From positions 1 through 64,000 of the forward strand of contig NZ_BBXD01000008.1 in the NCBI RefSeq assembly GCF_001570545.1: a stretch of DNA of 64,000 nucleotides. The letters run 5' to 3'. The stretch is from Herbidospora mongoliensis. GTDB taxonomy: Bacteria > Actinomycetota > Actinomycetes > Streptosporangiales > Streptosporangiaceae. The number at the start of each line of letters is the position of its first letter. Position 1 is the first letter of the stretch. This document shows, in pieces, positions 55,114 to 62,605 of the stretch. Made by a program: the position numbers and the translations under genes. Under the pieces are notes generated by a model. It ran no database searches. It saw nothing but the letters and a program-made list of their open reading frames with translations, and was not told where the DNA came from.

Positions 55114-57030
55114 ATGAAGCGGGCGTGGCTGACGTTGGCGATCTGGCTGGTGTTACTGGCCGGAGCCGGGATGTTGAGCGGGAAGCTCTCCGAGGTCAGG
55201 GACAACGACCCCTCGGCCTACCTGCCGGCGAGCGCCGAGTCGACCCAGGTGGAGCAGGCCAGACGGGCCTTCGCCCAGGGGGGCCGGATCCCGGCGATCA
55301 TCGTCTTCGAGAACAGGCCGCTTGAGCAGGTCAAGGCGGTCTTCCCGCAGGCCGAGGCCGCCGGAAACGTCGTGCGTGCCGTCGTGCCCCTCGACGGCGG
55401 CGACCTGGAGTCGCTGACGGCCGAGGTCGACCGGCTCAGGGAGCTCGCCGGGCCCGGGGCTTATGTGACCGGTCCGGCCGGGCAGAGCGCCGACGCCATC
55501 GAGGTGTTCGGCTCGATCGACCTGACGCTGCTCATCGCGACGTCGATCGTGGTGATCATCGTCCTGCTGCTCACCTACCGGGGGCCGCTGCTCTGGCTGA
55601 TCCCGTTCTTCTCGGCGGGAGCCGCCCTGGTCAGCGCCCAGGCGGGTGCTTACCTTCTCGCCAAATATGCCGATTTCACGGTCAGCGGCCAGAGCGGCGG
55701 CATCCTGCTCGTGCTGGTCTTCGGCATCGCCACCGACTACGCGCTGCTGCTCGTGGCCCGCTACCGCGAGGAGCTGACCCGCCACGAGAACCGGGTCGCG
55801 GCCATGACCGTGGCCTGGAAGCGGGCCGCCCCCGCGATCGTGGCCAGCGCCGCGACCGTCGTCGCGGCGCTGCTCTGCCTGCTCGCCGCCGACCAGAGCG
55901 CCACCCGCGGCCTCGGCCCGGTCTGCGCCGCCGGTGTGGTCTGCGCCCTGATCGCGATGCTGACGCTGCTCCCCGCCCTGCTGGTGCTGGTCCCGCGCGG
56001 TGTCTTCTGGCCCCAGATCCCCCGGTACGGCGTCGCCCTGACCTCCGGCGGAGTCTGGAACCGCATCGGCTCGGCGGTCGACCGCCGCCCGCGCCGGACC
56101 TGGATCGTCACGACGCTGGTGCTGGCCGGGATGGCCGTCACGCTGAGCTTCATCACCATCGGCCCGCTCGCCGACGCCGACACCTACCGGGGCCGCCCCG
56201 ACTCCGTCATCGGCGCGGAACTGCTGGCCAAGAACTTCCCCGCCACCCAGGACGGCTCCCTGGTGGTCATCGCTCCCGCAGGTCAGGCCGCGCAGGTCAA
56301 GGCCGCTGTGGACGCAGATCCCGGAGTGCTGTCAGTCGCCGAACCCGTCGTCGCGGGCCCGAGCGCCCTCATCAACGGCTCGGTCAAGGATCCGGCCACC
56401 GTCGAGCGTCTGCGTCAGATCCCCGGCGCGCAGGTCGGCGGCACAGTCGCCGAGGCCCTCGACGCCGAACTCGCCTCCGAGCACGACGCCCGGCTGATCA
56501 TCCCGCTCATCCTGGGCGTGATCGTGGTCATCCTCGGCATCCTGCTGCGGGCCGTGATCGCGCCGCTGCTGGTCATCGCCACGGTCGTGCTCTCGTTCGC
56601 GGCCACGCTGGGGGTCTCGGGACTGATCTTCTCGCACGTCTTCGGATTCGCCGCGACGGAAACAGGCGTGCCCCTTCTGGCGTTCGTCTTTCTTGTGGCC
56701 GTAGGTGTGGACTACAACATCTTCCTGATCACCCGCGTCCGCGAGGAGACAACTGAACACGGCACCAGGAAGGCCGCCCTGATCGCCCTGTCGGCCACCG
56801 GCGGGGTCATCACCTCGGCCGGCGTGGTGCTCGCCGCGACCTTCGCCGTGCTCGGCGTGCTGCCGCTGGTGGTGCTCGCCGAGATCGGATTCATCGTCGC
56901 CTTCGGCGTCCTGCTCGACACGTTCGTGGTCAGGTCGGTGCTTCTGACGGCACTCACGATCGACGCCGGAGATCGAATCTGGTGGCCTTCGGGGCTTGGG
57001 TCAAAGATCGTCAAGAATCGCAATCTCTGA
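55114..57030 (+). CDS. MMPL-family RND transporter
   Basis: 638 residues in two halves. Motifs FGIATDYALLLVARYRE (first half) and VAVGVDYNIFLITRVREE (second half) carry the conserved Asp-Tyr proton-relay residues. It is shorter than the 34.6-kb paralogue, mainly in the loops. GAGGAG lies before the ATG. Under likely MarR control. The last 20 bp overlap the convergent DUF2809 gene. Confidence 0.93.
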   Translation: MKRAWLTLAIWLVLLAGAGMLSGKLSEVRDNDPSAYLPASAESTQVEQARRAFAQGGRIPAIIVFENRPLEQVKAVFPQAEAAGNVVRAVVPLDGGDLESLTAEVDRLRELAGPGAYVTGPAGQSADAIEVFGSIDLTLLIATSIVVIIVLLLTYRGPLLWLIPFFSAGAALVSAQAGAYLLAKYADFTVSGQSGGILLVLVFGIATDYALLLVARYREELTRHENRVAAMTVAWKRAAPAIVASAATVVAALLCLLAADQSATRGLGPVCAAGVVCALIAMLTLLPALLVLVPRGVFWPQIPRYGVALTSGGVWNRIGSAVDRRPRRTWIVTTLVLAGMAVTLSFITIGPLADADTYRGRPDSVIGAELLAKNFPATQDGSLVVIAPAGQAAQVKAAVDADPGVLSVAEPVVAGPSALINGSVKDPATVERLRQIPGAQVGGTVAEALDAELASEHDARLIIPLILGVIVVILGILLRAVIAPLLVIATVVLSFAATLGVSGLIFSHVFGFAATETGVPLLAFVFLVAVGVDYNIFLITRVREETTEHGTRKAALIALSATGGVITSAGVVLAATFAVLGVLPLVVLAEIGFIVAFGVLLDTFVVRSVLLTALTIDAGDRIWWPSGLGSKIVKNRNL

Positions 57031-57412
57031 CCCTCGAATTCCTCTCATCCACCCAGGTAAAGAATCCGGCCGCGGCGAGCGCGCCGACGACGTACCAGAA
57101 AAGATCAGGGGAATTGAAGGTGGTGCCGAAAACCACTGCGGACACGGGGATTCGGGCCGCGAGGTCAGCCGGCAGGGGCGTGAGCTGGGCGAACTCAACT
57201 GCCCAGCAGAAGATCACCGACGCCCCTGCGGCGAGAAAAGGTCGCGTCCTGGGGAACCATGCAAGGGCAAAAGCGGTTATAAAGGATGAGTACAACGAAG
57301 TGCCGCAGTATTTGGCGAAAGGTCCCTCGAAGACCGCACGAACGGCTAGACCGGTAGCGACGATCACGAGGGACACGGCCACCGCCGTGAATCGCCTGGC
57401 TTTGATCGACAA
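57011..57412 (-). CDS. DUF2809 membrane protein
   Basis: 133 residues. About four hydrophobic segments (FTAVAVSLVIVATGLAVR; YSSFITAFALAWF; LAAGASVIFCWAVEF; WYVVGALAAAGFFTWV). FAKYCGTSLY and VEFAQLTPLP match the DUF2809 pattern (KYxGtxLY; ExxQL). Role unknown. The start chosen is a TTG with AAAGG about 10 nt upstream. Convergent with the MMPL gene (20-bp overlap). Confidence 0.82.
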   Translation of the reverse strand: MSIKARRFTAVAVSLVIVATGLAVRAVFEGPFAKYCGTSLYSSFITAFALAWFPRTRPFLAAGASVIFCWAVEFAQLTPLPADLAARIPVSAVVFGTTFNSPDLFWYVVGALAAAGFFTWVDERNSRVRDCDS

Positions 57413-57598
57413 GAGAGTTGAACCTTTACGACCTGAAGGTCATCCGTTAGCACGATTGAAGCGATAAGTCCATGGGCCCGTTTGTCAGCCCGGAGAAGCA
57501 TCCCGAACCCGCAAAAAGACCAGGAATCTGTCGGTCCAGGTTGAGATGATGGTGGGGTGCACGTCCGAGTCGGTCCGACCTACAGCTAAAGGATCGTG

Positions 57599-57697
57599 AT
57601 GAGGATGAAGATGATCCAAATCCGGCCGAAGCCGCCGAAGGCGCCCAAGCCGAGCCTCGACCTCCGCACTCCGTCAGGTCGGCTCCTGCCCTACTGA
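57599..57697 (+). CDS. 32-residue basic proline-rich peptide
   Basis: A peptide of 32 residues with four Lys-Pro or Pro-Lys steps (RPKPPKAPKPSLDL) and a polar C-terminus RTPSGRLLPY. AAAGGA lies 5 nt before the ATG. Its stop is 45 nt before the DUF5999 gene, whose own ribosome binding site lies in the gap, so the two appear co-transcribed. The composition is non-random and there is no overlapping gene. Not recognised; it may be a regulatory leader or a functional micropeptide. Confidence 0.5.
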   Translation: MRMKMIQIRPKPPKAPKPSLDLRTPSGRLLPY

Positions 57698-57742
57698 TCA
57701 GCAACCACCCTCGAACGCACCACCTGGGAAGAGGTTCCCATC

Positions 57743-57931
57743 ATGTGCCAGCATCACCCGAACTGCCCGTCCGCGTACGCTTCCGACCGCGCATCCGCCC
57801 ACGTCGTGGCGGCCCACCCTGAGCAGGGCTGGAGCCTCCTGTGCAACGGCGTCGTGCTGTTCGACGACACCGGGCTGTTGATGCCCGACTGCAGCACCTG
57901 CATCCCGCATCGCGCGCCGGCGATGGCCTAG
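57743..57931 (+). CDS. DUF5999 protein
   Basis: 62 residues beginning MCQHHPNCPSAYASDRASAH then VVAAHPEQGWSLLCNGVVLFDDTG. Four cysteines (2, 8, about 35 and 51, 54 region) and several histidines suggest a small metal-binding fold. DUF5999 is widespread and short in actinomycetes. GGGAAGAGG lies before the ATG. The stop overlaps the convergent methyltransferase stop by 4 bp. Function unknown. Confidence 0.88.
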   Translation: MCQHHPNCPSAYASDRASAHVVAAHPEQGWSLLCNGVVLFDDTGLLMPDCSTCIPHRAPAMA

Positions 57932-58740
57932 CGAACCCGAGCGACCACTCCGAGCACTCCGTGTTTGGTGAAGTCGACCGGAACGTCCCACGGAACGTCG
58001 GGGCGCCAGGCCTCGCTGGGCACGATTCCGGGATCGATGATCTCCATACCCTCGAAGAAACTCGCGATCTGCGCACGGGAGCGCCCCGCGACGCCGCCGG
58101 AAGCGGTCTTCGCGTAGACCTCCCGCACCGAGTCGAGCGTGTCGTCCTGCAGTTCACCGGGAAAGCCGTGTGTCATCACCACGTAGCTCCCGGGCACGAG
58201 CTCCGACCGAATCGCCGCCATGATCGCCGCGGCCTCGTCGTCGTCACTGACGAAGTGCAGGATCGCCAGCAGCAGCACCGCCACCGGCTTGCTGAAGTCG
58301 ATCAGCTCCGTCACCTCGGCGTCTGCCAGCAGCGCCGCCGGATCACGCACATCTCCGTTGACGACCCGGGTGTGCCCGTTGTCCTCGAGCAGGGCCCGGC
58401 CGTGCACCAGCACGATGGGGTCGTTGTCGACATAGACGACCCGCGCGCCGGGGTTCACCCGGTGCGCCACCTGGTGGGTGTTGTCCTGGGTGGGCAGCCC
58501 GCTGCCGATGTCCAGGAACTGACCGACGCCCTCGTTGGCGAGTAACGAGACCGTCCGCGTCAGGAAGGCCCGGTTCTCCCGGCACATCTCCCGGGCGTTG
58601 GGCACGTACTCCAGTAACTTGTCGGCCGCCGCGCGGTCGGACGCGAAGTTGTCCTTGCCGCCGAGCCAGTAATCGTAGATCCGCGCCACGCTCGCCACCG
58701 ACGGGTCGATTCCGGCGGGAGCCCGCTCCTCGGACGTCAC
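57928..58740 (-). CDS. SAM-dependent methyltransferase, Methyltransf_19 family
   Basis: 270 residues. N-terminal motif PSVASVARIYDYWLGGKDNF is the hallmark of this actinomycete family (DUF574/PF04672). SAM-binding QFLDIGSGLPTQDNTHQVA and VYVDNDPIVLVHGRALL follow. GTG start with AGAAGGA upstream; the frame extends 24 residues further without homology. Substrates are unknown; many copies occur per genome in filamentous actinomycetes. Confidence 0.92.
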   Translation of the reverse strand: MTSEERAPAGIDPSVASVARIYDYWLGGKDNFASDRAAADKLLEYVPNAREMCRENRAFLTRTVSLLANEGVGQFLDIGSGLPTQDNTHQVAHRVNPGARVVYVDNDPIVLVHGRALLEDNGHTRVVNGDVRDPAALLADAEVTELIDFSKPVAVLLLAILHFVSDDDEAAAIMAAIRSELVPGSYVVMTHGFPGELQDDTLDSVREVYAKTASGGVAGRSRAQIASFFEGMEIIDPGIVPSEAWRPDVPWDVPVDFTKHGVLGVVARVR

Positions 58741-58842
58741 GTCCTTCTCCTTCGCGGCTGGAGCCTCAGTTTTTACGGATGTTATGGGACGAGGCCCCAG
58801 TGCGAGGATCATGACTCGACATTTCCGGATTTGTGGCTTAGA

Positions 58843-59154
58843 TCACATATCCCGTTCCACCCGCATGGCCGACTCCTCGGCCGAATAGCGTCCGTCGTCG
58901 TCTCCGGCCTCATCGCCGACGAGTTCGTTCTCGTCGTCTTCGCCCAGGCCCTCATCGGGGTCGACCAAGCGGCCGGCCGCCACGCGTTCGTCGCGGGCGT
59001 GGTGCAAATGGGCCTCGGGCCGCTCGGCGGACAGTCGCCGGTCGAGGGAGTCCTCGTCCGGATCGTCGAGACCGATCGGGTGGTCGGCGTTTTCGACTTC
59101 GTCCTCCGCGTCGAGGTCGACGTCCTGAATGCCCTGGTCATCGGGTTCTTTCAT
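58843..59154 (-). CDS. DUF5709 acidic protein
   Basis: 103 residues, very acidic (DDPDEDSLDRRLSAERPE; GEDDENELVGDEAGDDDG). The order ESLDxRLxxExPE, AGRLVDPDEG and the C-terminal YSAEESAM match DUF5709. No membrane segment. A SigB-like promoter lies on this strand upstream, which fits stress-induced expression. The function is unknown. GGGGGCG is the only purine-rich sequence before the ATG. Confidence 0.82.
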   Translation of the reverse strand: MKEPDDQGIQDVDLDAEDEVENADHPIGLDDPDEDSLDRRLSAERPEAHLHHARDERVAAGRLVDPDEGLGEDDENELVGDEAGDDDGRYSAEESAMRVERDM

Positions 59155-59179
59155 GGCTTTCGCCCCCTTCAGTCAGGGG

Positions 59180-59204
59180 TTGCCCGGGGAGATTGCCGCG
59201 AAAC
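59180..59204 (-). promoter_or_regulatory. SigB-like promoter for the DUF5709 gene
   Basis: On the minus strand GTTT (59204-59201), a 15-bp spacer and GGGCAA (59185-59180). This matches the SigB/SigF-type pattern GTTT-N14-16-GGGNAN. The expected start site leaves a short leader to the ATG at 59154. Confidence 0.55.
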
Positions 59205-59209
59205 GACAT

Positions 59210-59233
59210 GTTTGGCACGGGTCGGCCGGGCAG
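59210..59233 (+). promoter_or_regulatory. SigB-like promoter for the PRC-barrel gene
   Basis: GTTT (59210-59213), a 14-bp spacer and GGGCAG (59228-59233), about 49 bp before the ATG. Same sigma pattern as the divergent promoter on the other strand. Confidence 0.55.
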
Positions 59234-59281
59234 TAGGGGTGGTGCCACAACCGCAAACCCCACAAAGGAGAGCGAAGGCAC

Positions 59282-59632
59282 ATGCAGCCGAACGAGAACC
59301 TCTGGACCTACCGTCAGGGCGTACAGGATCCCACCACGACCCTGGACGTGACCGGCTTCACGGTCGAGGCGACAGACGGAAAGATCGGCTCCGTGGACGA
59401 GTCGAACTACGAGGTCGGCGAAAGCTACCTCGTGGTCGACACGGGCCCGTGGATCTTCGGTAAGAAGGTCGTGCTTCCGGCCGGGACGGTCACTCAGATC
59501 GACCCGCAGGAGCAGAAGGTGTTCGTCGCACGTACGAAGGAAGAGATCAAGAACGCTCCCGAGTACGACGAGATGACCTTCAAGGACCCGATGTACCGCG
59601 ATCAGCTGGGCGGGTACTACAACCGCTTCTGA
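59282..59632 (+). CDS. PRC-barrel domain protein
   Basis: 116 residues. A PRC-barrel core is recognisable (GFTVEATDGKIGSVDESNYE; SYLVVDTGPWIFGKKVVLPA; IDPQEQKVFVARTKEEIKNA). The C-terminal tail DPMYRDQLGGYYNRF is a common ending in actinobacterial members. Probably a small cytoplasmic stress protein. AAAGGAG lies before the ATG, a SigB-like promoter upstream and a terminator downstream. Confidence 0.9.
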   Translation: MQPNENLWTYRQGVQDPTTTLDVTGFTVEATDGKIGSVDESNYEVGESYLVVDTGPWIFGKKVVLPAGTVTQIDPQEQKVFVARTKEEIKNAPEYDEMTFKDPMYRDQLGGYYNRF

Positions 59633-59654
59633 TCGGGTAGTCCACAACCAACTG

Positions 59655-59690
59655 CGGGCCGTCCCCCTTCCGGGGGGCGGCCCGTTGTTT
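59655..59690 (+). terminator. Terminator after the PRC-barrel gene
   Basis: CGGGCCG-T-CCCCC pairs with GGGGG-G-CGGCCCG around TTCC (one G-T pair), followed by TTGTTTT. The clearest rho-independent terminator in the window. Confidence 0.9.
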
Positions 59691-59702
59691 TACAGTCGAC
59701 GT

Positions 59703-60098
59703 ATGAATAATCGTTCAAATGTCGAAGTGGCTCTGGCGCCCGACGCGTGCGTCGACGCCGAGCGGGTGGCCCATGTCCGCTCGGTCATGCCCGACGACGA
59801 CTTGGTCGGCGACCTCGCCGAGGTGTTCGGGCTGCTGGCCGACCCCGGGAGGCTCCGCCTGCTGGCCGCCCTGTTGGAGGGCGGTGAGATGTGCGTGTGC
59901 GACCTCGCGGCGTCGACCGGCCAGAGCATGTCGGCGGCCTCCCACGCCTTGCGCCTGCTGCGCGGCCACCGGGTGGTGAAGGTGCGCCGGGCGGGGCGGA
60001 TGGCCTACTACCAGCTCGCCGACTCGCATGTACGCCTGCTGTTCGACCTGGCCATCACCCACATGCGCCACGATGGGAAGGGACCGATCAGTGAGTGA
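59703..60098 (+). CDS. ArsR/SmtB-family metal sensor with alpha-5 site
   Basis: 131 residues. ArsR winged helix (LADPGRLRLLAALLEGGEMCVC; STGQSMSAASHALRLLRGHR). The C-terminal helix DSHVRLLFDLAITHMRH has Asp, His, His and His at relative positions 0, +2, +13 and +16, exactly the CzrA/SmtB zinc-type alpha-5 site. Cys-Val-Cys in helix 3 is an additional potential ligand. TGAA-N6-TTCA at the first codons (59704-59717) may be its operator, which questions the ATG chosen. Overlaps the transporter gene by 8 bp. Confidence 0.93.
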   Translation: MNNRSNVEVALAPDACVDAERVAHVRSVMPDDDLVGDLAEVFGLLADPGRLRLLAALLEGGEMCVCDLAASTGQSMSAASHALRLLRGHRVVKVRRAGRMAYYQLADSHVRLLFDLAITHMRHDGKGPISE

Positions 60099-61038
60099 CC
60101 ACGGTCATGGCCATGGCCATGCGGTTTCCCAGGACGCCGATCGGCGGTATCTGAGTGCGGCGCTGGCGCTCATCATCGCCTTCATGGCCGTCGAGGTGGT
60201 CATCGGCTTCATCGCACAGTCGCTGGCGCTGATCACCGACGCCGGTCACATGCTGACCGACGCGTTCGCCATCTTCTTCGCCCTCGTCGCCATGCGGATC
60301 GCGGCCCGGCCGCCGCAGGGCGGGTTCACCTATGGCCTGAAGCGCGCCGAGATCGTCTCGGCGCAGCTCAACGGCATCACGCTGCTCCTGCTGGCGGCGT
60401 TCTTCGTCTACGAAGGTGTCCGGAGGCTGATCACGCCGCCCGAGGTCGAAGGGCTGTTCGTCGTCTTCACCGGGCTCGCGGGCATCGTGATCAACCTGAT
60501 CGCGACCTGGCTGCTGCGGCGGGCCGACCGGTCGCGTCTCAACGTCGAGGGCGCCTACCAGCACATCCTCAACGACCTGTTCGCGTTCATCGCGACCACG
60601 ATCGCCGGTCTGGTCGTCTATTTCACCGGGTGGGCCCGCGCCGACGCCGTGGCCGCGCTGGTCGTCGCGCTGCTCATGGTCAAGGCCGGTTGGGGGCTCG
60701 TCCGCGACGCCGGCCGGGTGTTCATGGAGGCCGCCCCCGTGGGCCTCAACCCGGCCGAGACCGGACGCAGGCTGGCCGACATCACCGACGTGGTCGAGGT
60801 GCACGACCTGCACATCTGGGAGGTCACCTCCGGATACGCCGCCCTCTCGGCGCACATCCTGGTGAACCCCGGCGCCGACTGCCACGCGGCCCGGTTGGCG
60901 GCCGAACGGCTGGTCCGCGACGCCTACGGGATCGAGCACACCACCCTCCAGGTCGACCACGCCCACCCCGACCTGCTGACCATCGGCGACGAACACTGCG
61001 CCGACCCCCACGGGCCCGTCCACCGGAGAGACGAATGA
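60091..61038 (+). CDS. Cation diffusion facilitator (zinc/cobalt efflux, CzcD-like)
   Basis: 315 residues. His-rich N-terminus (DHGHGHGHAV), six membrane helices, metal sites LITDAGHMLTDAFA and NVEGAYQHILNDLFAF (paired His-Asp), and a cytoplasmic ferredoxin-like domain ending DEHCADPHGPVH. It exports divalent metal in exchange for protons. GTG start inside the ArsR gene, so coupled expression. The regulator's ligand set suggests Zn or Co. Confidence 0.95.
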   Translation: MSDHGHGHGHAVSQDADRRYLSAALALIIAFMAVEVVIGFIAQSLALITDAGHMLTDAFAIFFALVAMRIAARPPQGGFTYGLKRAEIVSAQLNGITLLLLAAFFVYEGVRRLITPPEVEGLFVVFTGLAGIVINLIATWLLRRADRSRLNVEGAYQHILNDLFAFIATTIAGLVVYFTGWARADAVAALVVALLMVKAGWGLVRDAGRVFMEAAPVGLNPAETGRRLADITDVVEVHDLHIWEVTSGYAALSAHILVNPGADCHAARLAAERLVRDAYGIEHTTLQVDHAHPDLLTIGDEHCADPHGPVHRRDE

Positions 61039-61619
61039 GCCTCACCGCGTTACTGATCTACGGCGTCGGGCTGACCCTGGCGTTCGGCTACCGGAGCTGG
61101 GCCCAGTGGCGGGCGACGGGCAGCACCGGCTTCGTCGGCATCCGAGAGCCGGTGCTGGGTCTGGGGTGGTGGGGCGGGGTCCTCTTCATCCTCTCGATGG
61201 TGCTCACCGTGGCGGCGCCGCTGCTCGAACTGACCGGGATCACCCCGGCGACGCTGGAGCCCATGGCCGTGGGGCTCGTGTTCGCCGCCGCCGGGTTGAT
61301 CCTCACCCTGGCCGCGCAGAGCGCCATGGGTGCGTCATGGCGCATCGGCGTCGACGCGGCGGAACGCACCGACCTGGTGACCACCGGGATCTTCGGGAGG
61401 GTGCGCAACCCGATCTTCTCCGCGATGGTCGTGGCCCTGGCCGGACTGCCTTTCCTGGTCCCGACCTGGGCGTCGGTCGCCGCACTGGTGTCCCTGGTCG
61501 CGGCGGTCGAGATCCAGGTCCGCGCGGTCGAGGAGCCCTACCTGGCCCGCGTCCACGGAACGGCTTTCACCGCCTACATGGCCAGGACCGGCCGATTCAT
61601 CCCGAAATGGCAAGCCTGA
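61035..61619 (+). CDS. Isoprenylcysteine-methyltransferase-like membrane protein
   Basis: 194 residues. Five or so membrane helices and the C-terminal ICMT/PEMT signature GIFGRVRNPIFSAM and RAVEEPYLARVHGTAFTAYM, which forms the SAM pocket in this family. The start overlaps the transporter stop (ATGA). The association with a metal-efflux operon is unusual; a methylation role in metal tolerance is only inference. Confidence 0.87.
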   Translation: MSLTALLIYGVGLTLAFGYRSWAQWRATGSTGFVGIREPVLGLGWWGGVLFILSMVLTVAAPLLELTGITPATLEPMAVGLVFAAAGLILTLAAQSAMGASWRIGVDAAERTDLVTTGIFGRVRNPIFSAMVVALAGLPFLVPTWASVAALVSLVAAVEIQVRAVEEPYLARVHGTAFTAYMARTGRFIPKWQA

Positions 61620-61664
61620 GAGGTCTTCGCTCGGGTCCTCTTCAAAAGCTCAAAAGCCGTTTCC

Positions 61665-61765
61665 TCCGTTACGGCTCCGCCTGGCCGGCACCGCCCACCG
61701 CCGCTGGTCCGCGCCGTATCCGGCGCCAACCACCCGCTCCCCGCCTCGCCGTCACGAGCAGGTGA
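61665..61765. repeat. Dispersed intergenic repeat, copy C
   Basis: Starts CCGTTACGGCTCCGCCTGGC, contains GGCGCCAACC and ends CGCCGTCACGAGCAGG. It lies between two convergent genes. The order of blocks is the same as in copy B at 30841-30945. Confidence 0.75.
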
Positions 61766-61787
61766 ACGGAGAACGCGAGAGCGCCCT

Positions 61788-62435
61788 CTATTCCGCGGGT
61801 GCGGCGGGGGACTCCGGAGCTTCGGGGCTCTTGGGGGCCTTTGCGCTGACGCAGACGACCTTGGCGCCCTCGATGGCATGCGGGGCACCCTCACCGGGCG
61901 ACGCCTGGCCGGCTTCGCCCCCGATGGAGAACGAGGGGCCCTCGTCGGGAGAGGTCGGCTTGGCCATCGTGGTGCCCGCTTCGCCCTGGGGCATCGGCAG
62001 CGCCGGCACGGCCTTGACCTCACCGAGTTCGATCGGCCCGCTGGGCTCGCCGGGGACCGCCGCGACGATGGTCACCGTCTCGGCCAGTTTTCCTGGTTCG
62101 CCGGGCGGAAGCGGCGCTGCCGCCGCCACGGCGAGGCCCTCGCCCCCGACGAGGACCGGCCCCCCGGCGGGGTGGGGCGCCGCGGGTACACCGGGTTCGC
62201 CCGGCAGGGCCGGGATCGCCTTGGTGACCTTCACGGCGGCCACTTCCTTGCCGTCGACGGTGATGACGCCGTCCTTGATCTGGACGTTCTCGCCGTCCAC
62301 CGCGGTGCAGCTGATGGTGTCCGCGACCGAGGTGAGGGTCGGGACGACGTCGTCGGTGGCGTTGGCGGCTCCCGTCGCGCCAAAGGTCACGGCCAGGGCC
62401 AGGAGGCCCGCTGCGGCCAGGCGTCGATGTTTCAT
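61788..62435 (-). CDS. Secreted Pro/Gly/Ala-rich protein
   Basis: 215 residues. Signal peptide with cleavage after GAANA (about 25). A short N-terminal domain (about 26-70, with one Cys in ISCTAVDG) is followed by a long Pro-Gly-Glu-rich region with PGEPG and PGEP repeats (about 75-195), then VVCVSAK near the end. The two cysteines could pair. Fits an exported wall-associated or stalk protein. AAGGAG lies upstream of the ATG. Divergent from the OmpR-type system with phased repeats between them. Confidence 0.8.
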   Translation of the reverse strand: MKHRRLAAAGLLALAVTFGATGAANATDDVVPTLTSVADTISCTAVDGENVQIKDGVITVDGKEVAAVKVTKAIPALPGEPGVPAAPHPAGGPVLVGGEGLAVAAAAPLPPGEPGKLAETVTIVAAVPGEPSGPIELGEVKAVPALPMPQGEAGTTMAKPTSPDEGPSFSIGGEAGQASPGEGAPHAIEGAKVVCVSAKAPKSPEAPESPAAPAE

Positions 62436-62482
62436 GGGGAACATCTCCTTCGTTCGGATGATCGCCACCCTGGCCCGGCGTA

Positions 62483-62583
62483 CCTGAAGCCAGCCTGAAG
62501 GCCGTCTGTTCTTGAGGCAGATTCACAGCGCGAGCCACGGCCGGTCTCCGGCCGTCCGCGTCTCGCTTCAGGTTCGCTTTAGG
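62483..62583. promoter_or_regulatory. Phased direct repeats, candidate OmpR-type regulator sites
   Basis: CCTGAAG at 62483-62489 and 62494-62500 (11-bp period), facing the secreted-protein gene. On the other side CTTCAGG at 62566-62572 and CTTTAGG at 62577-62583 (11-bp period), facing the regulator gene. The two pairs are inverted copies. Such 11-bp head-to-tail half-sites are typical of OmpR-type dimers. Confidence 0.7.
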
Positions 62584-62605
62584 TGCCCTTTGCGAAGGTG
62601 GGACC

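Noticed and set aside
57447-57704. 85-residue minus-strand frame covering the Lys/Pro peptide
   Set aside because: Ser-rich antisense frame without ribosome binding site; the plus-strand peptide has one and fits the DUF5999 context.
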